A stretch of 64,000 nucleotides of DNA. Origin: an uncultured Bacteroidales bacterium. GTDB lineage: Bacteria; Bacteroidota; Bacteroidia; Bacteroidales; WCHB1-69. A model generated the notes under the pieces. The model had not been told where the DNA came from, did not search any database, and saw nothing but the letters and a program-made list of their open reading frames with translations. Both the position numbers and the translations under genes were made by a program. Numbering within the stretch: position 1 is the stretch's first letter; every line of letters starts with the position of its first letter. The stretch spans positions 1-64,000 of the forward strand of contig ONCM01000007.1 in assembly GCA_900316305.1 (NCBI GenBank). Reading direction: 5' to 3'. Positions 52,336 through 59,962 of the stretch are shown in pieces.

Positions 52336-53457
52336 TTATTGCTTGTTTCTAATTATCCCCGCCTCGTCCATCACCAAACTGCGGTCGAGGGGGATGTATT
52401 TTGCCTGACCGGAATATCCCGTGATGTAGTAGTTCTTGGCCAGATCATCGCTGAACCGGCTCACAAAGGCGGCGCGGATGCGGCTGCACTTTTCATTGAT
52501 GGAATTGCCGGTGGAATCAACCAGATCGTCAATACTTTGTTCCATTTTAGCCGCGTCATAACGGTTAGATATAAGACGGTAAATCTGCAGCAACTCCTCG
52601 CGGTAGTCCACCAACTCTTTGAACCGCAATCCTTTGGGATGGCGCAAGAAGAAGAAATAGACCACCTTGGAGAGTGTCGGCAGGGAGATTTCCATATTGT
52701 TGTAGTCGGGCAGGAAAATGCCGTAATCCTTGGTGATGCGAAGCGCGCTCAGTTTGGGGTCGGGCAGGGCAATCAGTTTCTTTATGACAAAATCGGACAC
52801 CCCAATCGAGCGCATTTCCTCGATTCGCTGCCGTATCTCGTCCGCCAGCACATCGATTCTTCCCCAGTCCGCGTTGTCTTTGGGGTCAACATCCACGCGC
52901 TCCCGCAAGCGGCTATAACGCAGGGGCTGTTCAATAAGCGTACTATGAAATGTATTCGAATCAGGACGAGGCGCCTGCGCGATGGCGGTCAGCAATTGTT
53001 CAAATTGGGCGTCGTCGCTGTACAGAAGTGGAAACAGAGTGAAAACATGGCCGTCTAAAGAGGTCTCTTCATGGCGCATTAGCATGGGTAATTCCACGAT
53101 TTGCAGAGGCAATTCGGGCATTTCGTCCTCTTTGTCTATCCTGTAGGAGAGGATTTCCCGATAAGTGTCTTGTATCCACGACGGATCGGACTTTGCCTTC
53201 TCAATCCATGCGGAATCGGTCTCCGGCCAGTTGTACTCCACAATTTGCACCAGCTTGTCCAACATCGCCGGCAAATAGGTGAACGATTCGCCCAAAATGT
53301 TGACAGCTTTCCCCATATTCTTGTGAAAGTACCCGTTGATCTCTTCATTCGCGCACGCCTCGACATACAGCATCATGCCATATTGAGGCTTAAAAGGCAG
53401 GTCCCGGCTGAACAACGCCTTCTGACGATGGACTTCTTTTGGTAGCGTATCATTCAT
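52336..53457 (-). CDS. Conserved-looking protein of unknown function
   Basis: The ATG at 53457 (MNDTLPKEVHRQKALF) follows a TATTTTTG promoter; upstream codons have no RBS and overlap the promoter. It has 373 residues and no signal peptide or membrane helix. A middle stretch (LRHPKGLRFKELVDYREELLQIYRLISNRYDA) and IRAAFVSRFSDDLAKNYYITG read like a conserved helical domain, but no family is recognised. Codon use is similar to the core genome, unlike the AT-rich genes that follow. Confidence 0.6.
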   Translation of the reverse strand: MNDTLPKEVHRQKALFSRDLPFKPQYGMMLYVEACANEEINGYFHKNMGKAVNILGESFTYLPAMLDKLVQIVEYNWPETDSAWIEKAKSDPSWIQDTYREILSYRIDKEDEMPELPLQIVELPMLMRHEETSLDGHVFTLFPLLYSDDAQFEQLLTAIAQAPRPDSNTFHSTLIEQPLRYSRLRERVDVDPKDNADWGRIDVLADEIRQRIEEMRSIGVSDFVIKKLIALPDPKLSALRITKDYGIFLPDYNNMEISLPTLSKVVYFFFLRHPKGLRFKELVDYREELLQIYRLISNRYDAAKMEQSIDDLVDSTGNSINEKCSRIRAAFVSRFSDDLAKNYYITGYSGQAKYIPLDRSLVMDEAGIIRNKQ

Positions 53458-53493
53458 AATATGAGCACTCTTTCTTACAATTATTAACCGGCG

Positions 53494-53501
53494 CAAAAAT
53501 A
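53494..53501 (-). promoter_or_regulatory. -7 element for the 52336-53457 gene
   Basis: Reads TATTTTTG on the minus strand, 37 bases before the ATG at 53457. Confidence 0.6.
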
Positions 53502-53578
53502 CGATATTTCGGGTGTTGAGGGATGGGTTGCAAGGCTTGCAAAATGTGTCGGCTTTTTTTGAGTTATTCAAAAAATAG

Positions 53579-53586
53579 TATTTTTG
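53579..53586 (+). promoter_or_regulatory. -7 element for the small membrane protein and LRR genes
   Basis: TATTTTTG, 47 bases before the ATG at 53633. Confidence 0.6.
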
Positions 53587-53632
53587 CAGATTGAAAAATT
53601 TATGTCATTTTCAAATTAAAGATTGTGTTATC

Positions 53633-54019
53633 ATGGGCTTTGTTATTATGTTGGTCATTTTTTTGATAGTTGTCATTCTTATTTTAACCAATGGAAGTAC
53701 ATCATCAAAACAAGCTGTTTTAAATACAGTAGGACTTGATTTGAGTGAATCGGCTAAAGAGAGAAGTATTGAGCGCGATAAAATCCGTAAAGCTCAACTA
53801 TACATCAATTCAGCAGAGTCATATGTGGACTATAATTTTCCTCAAAGAAGTGAAGATAAATTTAATCGTCTTTTGTTGATAAAAGAAACCATCAATAATA
53901 AATACATGGATAATGACAATCCTAATGGTGGTTGGTATTTTACAGGAAAAGATGAAATTCAAGATATATGTAATATGATATTAGACAAGAAAATTAAAAA
54001 AATGCAGAGTGCAATATGA
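53633..54019 (+). CDS. Small membrane-anchored protein, unknown function
   Basis: The ATG at 53633 gives 128 residues, beginning directly with a hydrophobic helix (MGFVIMLVIFLIVVILIL). The rest is soluble and charged (ESAKERSIERDKIRKAQLYINSAESYVDYNFPQRSEDKFNRLLLIKE), probably helical. It is AT-rich compared with the genes to the left, as is the LRR gene that follows 46 bases later, so the two may have arrived together. No family is recognised. Confidence 0.55.
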   Translation: MGFVIMLVIFLIVVILILTNGSTSSKQAVLNTVGLDLSESAKERSIERDKIRKAQLYINSAESYVDYNFPQRSEDKFNRLLLIKETINNKYMDNDNPNGGWYFTGKDEIQDICNMILDKKIKKMQSAI

Positions 54020-54064
54020 TATTGTTATGAAAAAATTGTTTTTGATATCAAAAAAAAGAAACAC

Positions 54065-55909
54065 ATGTCATTTTTCACCAACCTATTAGCAAAAAAACAC
54101 AAGTCCTTAAACGTACTTCATATCAATACTCCGATAAGAAGCCGTGTTTTTCTCTTCAACAAAGAGATGGGCGTAGCTAAACCCAATGTTGATTTTACCA
54201 TTAAAGTTACCGAAGGTGAGCAAAATCTCCTTTTAGTAAGCACAGACGACGATACACTTAGATGTCATTTGATCTATGCTGTTCAATCACATGGAGCTAA
54301 ATGTCAAATTATCGTTGAGATGAATCAATACTGCGATGGCGTTGATTATGATAAACTGGCAATAGAAGAACCCTCAAACGAAGAAATAGAACAAGGTGTA
54401 GAAGACGAACATGGCGTGGTGTATAGTAGTGATGGCAAGCAGCTTTTGGGTTGTAAAAACGAACAACTAGAGGTATATAAAATAAAACCAAAATGCAGAA
54501 TTATTAGAGCCGGTGCTTTCAATTCCTATATTAACTACCTAAATACCATTACATTGCCCGAAAGCCTCACTCATATTGGAGATAAAGCATTTCAAGGCTG
54601 TACGTGCCTCTCGGCCATAACCCTTCCAAAAAGTCTTACTTATATCGGTGAAAGTGCTTTTTCTGCATGTCATATCCTCTCCGGCATCTTACTGCCTGAT
54701 TGTCTCAACTATATTGGGAATGATGCTTTTTCTTTCTGTCAAAACCTCCAGACCATCACCCTTCCAAAAGGTCTCACCAATATAAATGATAAAACATTTT
54801 ATGGTTGTGAAAATCTTAATTCAGTCAACCTACCAGAAAGTATTAATCATATTGGCGACTGGGCTTTTCTCAACTGTAAAAAACTTAACACAATCACTCT
54901 GCCTATTAATCTTACTTATATCGGCGAACGTGCATTTAATGGCTGCGAAAACCTCAGCTCCATTACACTTCCAAAAAGTCTTAACCATATTGGAGAAGGT
55001 GCTTTCTCTTGTACAAATATCAGAATGATTGAATCAAAGTCGCTCTGTTGTACATTCAAGCTGGGTTGTTTGGTTGACGAAAGTGAAAACAACAAGAAGA
55101 TATTGATCAACTTCCTTTCAGATGAAAAGAATGTAGTTTTGCCTGAAAATTTAACCTGTATTGGAAAATTTGCTTTCTCTGATTGTAAAAACCTCTCCTC
55201 AATAATTATTCCCGAAAGCCTTACTCAAATCGGCGACGCTGCTTTTCAAGGTTGTGAAAGCCTTTCAACCATCAAACTACCAGATAGTATAACAGATATC
55301 GGAATTGCCGTTTTTGTTGGGTGTAAAAGCCTTACTACAATCACACTGCCAAAAAAACTCACTCATATCGGAGTTCAGGATTTTCTTTGGTGTAAAAGTC
55401 TCTCCACCATCAAACTTCCTGATGGACTAACCCGTATTGAAGAAAGTGCATTCTATTGTTGCAAAAGCCTCACAAATATCAACCTGCCCAAAAATCTAAC
55501 TCATATTGGAAGTCGAGCCTTCAGTAGTTGTGAAAGTCTTTCCTCTGTCAACTTACATGAAGGTCTTTCCTATATCGGAGACAATGTTTTTGATCACTGT
55601 AGAAGCCTCTCTTCCATCAACCTGCCAAATAGTCTTACACATATCGGGGATTGTGCCTTTCAATTATGTGAAAGCCTCACTGAAATTAAACTACCTGAAA
55701 ATCTAACCCATATTGGGAATAAAGCATTCTGGTACTGTAAAAAACTCACCTCTATTTATTTGCCCGAAAGTATTTCTTATGTTGGAGATAAGGTTTTTGA
55801 AGATTGTAGAAACCTCTCAACCATCTATATTCACCAAGGTACAAAAGACTATTTTAAAGGGATACTTGCTAAAGATTTGCATGACAAACTAATAGAGTGT
55901 GTTCGTTAG
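54065..55909 (+). CDS. BspA-like leucine-rich repeat protein without signal peptide
   Basis: A 614-residue protein. An N-terminal region of about 150 residues of unknown type is followed by 17 repeats of 23 residues with consensus LPxSLTxIGxxAFxxCxxLxxIx (the LRR_5 or BspA/TpLRR type). A 40-residue non-repeat insert lies after repeat 7 (about 320-355). The DNA shows the matching 69-bp period and is AT-rich. Related proteins are usually surface adhesins, but no signal peptide, lipobox or sorting domain is visible here, so a cytoplasmic or unusual export route is possible. Confidence 0.85.
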   Translation: MSFFTNLLAKKHKSLNVLHINTPIRSRVFLFNKEMGVAKPNVDFTIKVTEGEQNLLLVSTDDDTLRCHLIYAVQSHGAKCQIIVEMNQYCDGVDYDKLAIEEPSNEEIEQGVEDEHGVVYSSDGKQLLGCKNEQLEVYKIKPKCRIIRAGAFNSYINYLNTITLPESLTHIGDKAFQGCTCLSAITLPKSLTYIGESAFSACHILSGILLPDCLNYIGNDAFSFCQNLQTITLPKGLTNINDKTFYGCENLNSVNLPESINHIGDWAFLNCKKLNTITLPINLTYIGERAFNGCENLSSITLPKSLNHIGEGAFSCTNIRMIESKSLCCTFKLGCLVDESENNKKILINFLSDEKNVVLPENLTCIGKFAFSDCKNLSSIIIPESLTQIGDAAFQGCESLSTIKLPDSITDIGIAVFVGCKSLTTITLPKKLTHIGVQDFLWCKSLSTIKLPDGLTRIEESAFYCCKSLTNINLPKNLTHIGSRAFSSCESLSSVNLHEGLSYIGDNVFDHCRSLSSINLPNSLTHIGDCAFQLCESLTEIKLPENLTHIGNKAFWYCKKLTSIYLPESISYVGDKVFEDCRNLSTIYIHQGTKDYFKGILAKDLHDKLIECVR

Positions 55910-55955
55910 CGAATTGTTATTATTGATAGTTTGCAACCACAAAGATGATCTAAAG

Positions 55956-56253
55956 GTCTATCATTGCAAAACACTCTTTAAGCAAATCCTATGTTGACCA
56001 TCGATTAACTGCAAAAAATTGGATTTTTGAGAAGGGAGATGTGTTGCTTGAATTTGAATATTTTTCTGTTGGGATATACGATATGGCATGGCTTAATTCT
56101 GAAGATCCAAATGATAAACTTAGTGGTTTAGCCACATATTCAGATAGAATTCTAACAAGGAGCACCGCCAATAATGAAACAGAAGAATTAAAACTTCTAA
56201 AAACATATCCAAACAAAGTTGTCCAATTTGGTAAAGAAACTATCTCCACATAA
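55956..56253 (+). pseudogene. Possible 3' gene remnant
   Basis: An open frame of about 98 codons with only GTG (56041) or the internal ATG (56083) as starts. Protein-like composition: LLEFEYFSVGIYDMAWLNSEDPNDKL. It follows the LRR gene by about 45 bases. No homologous family is recognised; it could also be a short real gene starting at GTG 56041. Confidence 0.3.
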
Positions 56254-56294
56254 AGTCTGTATAAAAGTGTATTAATGTTATCTACAAATCCACC

Positions 56295-56405
56295 AAAGAA
56301 GAGGGTGTGTCAAAAGTCCAAAAATCGGCATTTTTCGATTTGTAACTGTCTGATAATCAAATAGCAATTTTTGCCAAAACAGACTTATGACACACCCTCT
56401 TCTTT
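56295..56405. mobile_element. MITE-like inverted repeat element (111 bp)
   Basis: Terminal inverted repeats of 24 bases (AAAGAAGAGGGTGTGTCA... and ...TGACACACCCTCTTCTTT) with one mismatch enclose about 60 bp of AT-rich sequence and no gene. GAGGGTGTGTCA-type ends resemble insertion-sequence termini. It also sits between convergent genes and could act as a bidirectional hairpin terminator. Confidence 0.6.
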
Positions 56406-56410
56406 CAGAT

Positions 56411-56725
56411 CTACTCAAATAAAATACCCGAAAGCCAATTCTCGACATTTCGTCCATGATAAGCTACCATTATAGGGACTAATCCATCGCTTTTTCTGCG
56501 ATTATTCCTCCATTGTAGTGGCTGTAGATTAGAAATGTCGGAACTACCTCCTTTAGACTTTGGAATAATATGATCGATTTCCCAACCATATTCAGATTGT
56601 TTACCATAATCGGCATAACAAATTAGGGCACCACATTCATCAAAGCGCCAATCTCTTTCGTTCCTCCCAGGAACTTTTTCACCCTTTGTCCACACAAGTC
56701 GGACAAGTTCATTGTTTACAATCAT
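56411..56725 (-). CDS. HNH endonuclease
   Basis: A 104-residue stand-alone HNH nuclease. The motif is WEIDHIIPKSKGGSSDISNLQPLQWRNNRRKSD: H in DH, N in SNL, and the last N/R-rich block, with GALICY instead of a C-x-x-C zinc knuckle. Small nucleases like this occur in mobile elements, restriction and defence loci. AT-rich. The stop is 6 bases from the MITE-like element. Confidence 0.82.
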   Translation of the reverse strand: MIVNNELVRLVWTKGEKVPGRNERDWRFDECGALICYADYGKQSEYGWEIDHIIPKSKGGSSDISNLQPLQWRNNRRKSDGLVPIMVAYHGRNVENWLSGILFE

Positions 56726-57066
56726 TTATATAAATTTTGATAATTGCAATAACGCAATTAGAATGAATAAAATGGTAGTTGCCAGTTCTATATGGATAAT
56801 CAAAAAGACTTTTATATCCATTCTGACCTACGAGATTAAAAACACCACAATGTTCAACTACACACGTACTATGTTTATATAAGCTGAACGCTGCAAATGT
56901 ATAAAAATCTTCACCATTGTCTGTTAAGAAATGTTAAAAATCAAATACTGAGTTCCAACCACCCATAGTCAGGCTTGTTCCCTCTACCTGCGGCTTTTTT
57001 GCAAATAAAACACTCTGTTTCGAAAAATTATCTTTGCATCCGTTTTTGTCGATTACTTTACTCTTT
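56726..57066. other. Intergenic stretch, possible degraded minus-strand frame
   Basis: From about 56912 down to 56704 a minus-strand frame (NGEDFYTFAAFSLYKHSTCVVEHCGVF...) has no ATG start and ends just inside the HNH gene. It may be a remnant. The rest is AT-rich with nothing recognised. Confidence 0.3.
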
Positions 57067-57867
57067 TTATGGTTTTTCTTGTTTTTTGGTTGTCAACTCT
57101 TGCTCTGCGATAGTTTCAAAAGGATTTATAGAACCCAAATAACCTGGATTCAAAATAAAAGGAAGGAAGCCCTGCTCTTCAAAAGTTTTAAAGAACTTAG
57201 GGGTCCTTTCTTTATACCAATCATAGACCGTTCGATATTTTTTCTGCACTTCTCTACAAGGATAATGCTCTTTTAGAAAAGCAATCTCTCTAAAAAACTT
57301 TAGATCCTCATCAATCCTATCAAACTCATCTGTTTCTGTCAATAAATTTAGATTTATAGGCAACTCACCGTGAACTCTCTTGTATAAATTCATGTATGAC
57401 TGACATAGGAATACAAAGTCATAATTGACCCCAACACTCATTTTTTCAAAAATCAGGATGTCATTTGATATGTCTTTTCGGATAAACAAACCAAAGCCCT
57501 CTATACTTTTTTCATCTTTGTATGTATCTATTAGTGCATTGCCCCAATATGCTTGAATGTTGTCAAGTTCATGGGACTCAAACTCTCCGTATGTTATTAA
57601 ACCTCTGTAATAAACCCCTATAGATAACAATCTATAAAACAATTGTTGGGCAAATTCAATCAAATAAGTTACATAATAGTGGTTTGGTTTATTCTCATCT
57701 TTGTTATACACAATTATAGTGTCAGAAAAGACAATTGAGTGAAATGCGTAATGTTCATGAACACTCAACTCATCAATGATTTCGAACACTTTCGGTATTT
57801 TTTCAGAGTGTTCTCTGACCATTTGACTAAAGCCCAAAATATCTATGTACAGAAAATCTCTATTCAT
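57067..57867 (-). CDS. Class III nucleotidyl cyclase-like protein (unknown function)
   Basis: A 266-residue soluble protein. N terminus FLYIDILGFSQMVREH resembles the first metal-binding strand of class III cyclases (usually F-x-D-I-x-G-F-T). SIVFSDTIIVY corresponds to the second acidic strand (G-D-x type), and GVYYRGLITYGEF to the strand with R-G-x-I-x-x-G. GNALIDTYKDEKSIEG continues the match to stand-alone cyclase-like proteins of bacteria. Catalytic competence is uncertain. AT-rich. It has no effector gene of known cyclic-nucleotide defence systems nearby. Confidence 0.45.
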   Translation of the reverse strand: MNRDFLYIDILGFSQMVREHSEKIPKVFEIIDELSVHEHYAFHSIVFSDTIIVYNKDENKPNHYYVTYLIEFAQQLFYRLLSIGVYYRGLITYGEFESHELDNIQAYWGNALIDTYKDEKSIEGFGLFIRKDISNDILIFEKMSVGVNYDFVFLCQSYMNLYKRVHGELPINLNLLTETDEFDRIDEDLKFFREIAFLKEHYPCREVQKKYRTVYDWYKERTPKFFKTFEEQGFLPFILNPGYLGSINPFETIAEQELTTKKQEKP

Positions 57868-57892
57868 TAAAACTGAATTTAATTTATAAGTG

Positions 57893-57900
57893 CAAAGTTA
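57893..57900 (-). promoter_or_regulatory. -7 element for the cyclase-like gene
   Basis: CAAAGTTA reads TAACTTTG on the minus strand, fitting TAnnTTTG, 26 bases before the ATG at 57867. A further TATTTTTG (minus) is at 57975-57982. Confidence 0.5.
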
Positions 57901-58027
57901 AATTATAAGGTTCAAGTTTACGGGTGCAAAATTAGAAAAAAACAAAATAGCAAGCAGGTGATTTTTTTCGCCCGCAAAAATACAACTTTCTCACGCAACT
58001 TATTTTCGCACTAACAATCCTTCAATT

Positions 58028-59608
58028 CTACTTGTCAAGTTTTGGATTTGTCATGTATGTTTGACCTGAAGAGTGTACTGGTTTGGTTCGCAAAAGAATT
58101 CCGTCTGCAACCATATTGGTAATGAATCGGTTTCGTATGTGCGACTCTGATTTTCCCAACAGTTTAGCAAGCTCCTCAATAGAATGTTCCACATAACAAG
58201 CCTCAACGATGCATTCCTGTAATTGTTGCTCTGTCATTCTTTTTCTTACTTTCTTTTTCACTTTTCTATCTATAATACGCTTATTGACAGCTAAATAATC
58301 TTTAGAAGTTGCATCATTAGTTGCACCATTAGTTGCATCATTAGTTGCATTATTAGTTCCAATATTAGTTCCAAGGTTAGTTCCAATATTAGTTGCATCA
58401 TTATCACGCCAGATCGTAGTAATGAACTCGGCGCTCAAGTCTATCTCCGGAGCAAGGAGACGAGCCTCTTGCATCCTGCGGATATTTTCTGTAATGCCAG
58501 TGCCGTATTTCTCGATAAAGCCCATCTGGTACAAGACTTCCGCCAAGTACGGGTTATGCGGATAAGAGCCATGTTCTTTCATCAAGTCGGCCTTGGTGAG
58601 TTCTACAGGCAACGTCCCCGGATTGCGTACCACAATACGATTTCGGAATACGGAAACCTGTACACTCCCCGTGCTGTTGTAGTCGCGATGGGCCACGGCA
58701 TTCACTATGGTCTCGAAGATGACGGATCGCGGTATCTCAAATTCAACCTCGTTTTGCACCTCCACGTTTCGCTGGCCAAAACGCACCGACAGTTTCGACA
58801 TCACCCAACTGGTGGCTTGGCTGATTTGATCTGCCACTCCGCCTTCAAAGGTTTTATAATCTTCGATAGGTTTTATGGTCTCTGTACCGAGAAACCACGC
58901 ACATTTGACCACCGCAGAGGGGAAAAAGTATTGCGGGTCGTTGGCGAACATTAGTAACGCTCCATTGCTGGGCTTGTCCTGCCGCAACAATCTCAGATGC
59001 CGGAGCACCGTCATCGGGTCGGAGTCTTCGGCCAAAGGAAATCCTCGTTTTTGACGGGCCTGATGTAAAAAGTCTTTGATTTTCGTTGCGTCAATATCGG
59101 CTATAGAGGCATCGTCGCGGGTCTGCTCGTCGAAACTTAATGTTTGGATAACGCCTTTGTGTTTAAGATATGCATATAGCGATTGTTTGACCAGCGACAC
59201 CAGGACAGAAGGATTAGAAAAGACACGGTATGAAAGCTCGTTCTGAACTTTTCGGAAGAAACGTTCTTCCGCATCTTCACGTTGCTGTCCGTCCAAATCG
59301 CTGATGAATGCGACTCTCCAAGCATTGCCCTCTCCTGCTGCTTGATATTCTTTCTCGGTTGGAGAAATGCCGTCCAGCAAAACATTGCCATACTTCTTTC
59401 CCATCAACAGGAGATAAACCTGACTCGAAGAAGCCTCATCTAAATATAATTGACGAGGATTAGCATCTTGTGCGGCAATCTGCTCAAAAATGAACGGCTC
59501 AAAGTATTGCCCCATCAACTCGTCATTACGGATGAAGTCAAAAACAAGCTGTCGTTCTTGTGAAAACTCCGATTGTACACTGCTTATGAATACTTTATAT
59601 TTGAGCAT
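58028..59608 (-). CDS. DUF4062 + RecG-like ATPase (HATPase_c_4) + winged-helix protein
   Basis: The ATG at 59608 (MLKYKVFISSVQSEFSQERQ) is chosen because DUF4062 starts so, and a promoter lies 47 bases upstream. The product has 526 residues. DUF4062 (1-about 130, TIR-like fold) is followed by a putative regulator of the RecG-C-terminal-like type: Bergerat-fold ATPase IFETIVNAVAHRDYNSTGSVQVSVFRNRIVVRNPG. A repetitive linker (8 units of x-A/G-T-N) is coded by a 12-bp tandem repeat at 58307-58403. A winged-helix-like C terminus (EELAKLLGKSESHIRNRF) ends it. Role unknown; defence or regulation is possible. Confidence 0.72.
   Translation of the reverse strand: MLKYKVFISSVQSEFSQERQLVFDFIRNDELMGQYFEPFIFEQIAAQDANPRQLYLDEASSSQVYLLLMGKKYGNVLLDGISPTEKEYQAAGEGNAWRVAFISDLDGQQREDAEERFFRKVQNELSYRVFSNPSVLVSLVKQSLYAYLKHKGVIQTLSFDEQTRDDASIADIDATKIKDFLHQARQKRGFPLAEDSDPMTVLRHLRLLRQDKPSNGALLMFANDPQYFFPSAVVKCAWFLGTETIKPIEDYKTFEGGVADQISQATSWVMSKLSVRFGQRNVEVQNEVEFEIPRSVIFETIVNAVAHRDYNSTGSVQVSVFRNRIVVRNPGTLPVELTKADLMKEHGSYPHNPYLAEVLYQMGFIEKYGTGITENIRRMQEARLLAPEIDLSAEFITTIWRDNDATNIGTNLGTNIGTNNATNDATNGATNDATSKDYLAVNKRIIDRKVKKKVRKRMTEQQLQECIVEACYVEHSIEELAKLLGKSESHIRNRFITNMVADGILLRTKPVHSSGQTYMTNPKLDK
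58307..58403 (-). repeat. 12-bp coding tandem repeat (8 units)
   Basis: Units gttgcatcatta (variants gttgcaccatta, gttccaatatta) inside the DUF4062 protein gene. Being 12 bp, gain or loss of a unit keeps the frame and changes linker length by four residues. Confidence 0.9.
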
Positions 59609-59948
59609 GTTTATCTTGTTATTCTGCCGGTTTGAAACGTATATGTTTTGGTTGCAAAAATACAAAAATATCACGTTGGCGGCGGTAAAAAAACGGAGCA
59701 TGTTCACCGTTTTGGAGACCTCCACCCTTACGTTTTAGTTGTCATGCATTTCGTAAAGTTTCGAGTTAGGGCTTTCCCCTTTGTCGCTGACCTCGGGAGG
59801 TTCGTAGGCTTTGCGCGTCTCGCCTCTTCGGGACTGCTTAAGGAATTATGTTTCATATAACTACCCCGCCCTTCGGCAACCCCTTCTTAAAAGAAGGGGA
59901 ACGGTCCTTCAACCGAGGTGCTTTCGTTTAACTGCTAACTACTAACTA
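59609..59948. other. Intergenic stretch with promoter, hairpin and array
   Basis: Holds the -7 element at 59655-59662, a stretch with TTTGCGCGTCTCGCCTCTTC, a hairpin CCCCTTCTT-AA-AAGAAGGGG at 59880-59899, and the start of a ctaacta array. No gene seen. Confidence 0.5.
59655..59662 (-). promoter_or_regulatory. -7 element for the DUF4062 gene
   Basis: Reads TATTTTTG on the minus strand, 47 bases before the ATG at 59608. Confidence 0.6.
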
Positions 59949-59962
59949 CTAACTTCTAACTG
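59928..59962 (-). repeat. ctaacta heptamer array at the patB stop
   Basis: 7-bp units (taactgc, taactac, taactac, taacttc, taactga). On the minus strand (gttagta, gttagaa) they supply the last residues V-R-S and the TAG stop of patB. Confidence 0.8.

Larger units (their letters stand above)
55910..56410. other. Intergenic stretch with a gene remnant and a MITE-like element
   Basis: From about 55956 to 56253 a plus-strand frame with no ATG start reads SKSYVDHRLTAKNWIFEKGDV... and ends QFGKETIST; it looks like the 3' remnant of a gene (see next entry). The inverted repeat at 56295-56405 fills the rest. AT-rich throughout. Confidence 0.45.

Noticed and set aside
55989..56249. Minus-strand open frame of 86 codons overlapping the gene remnant
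   Set aside because: Opposite-strand shadow; the plus-strand reading is more protein-like.
57067..57867. Calling the protein a Pycsar cyclase
   Set aside because: Only weak motif resemblance and no Pycsar effector gene next to it.
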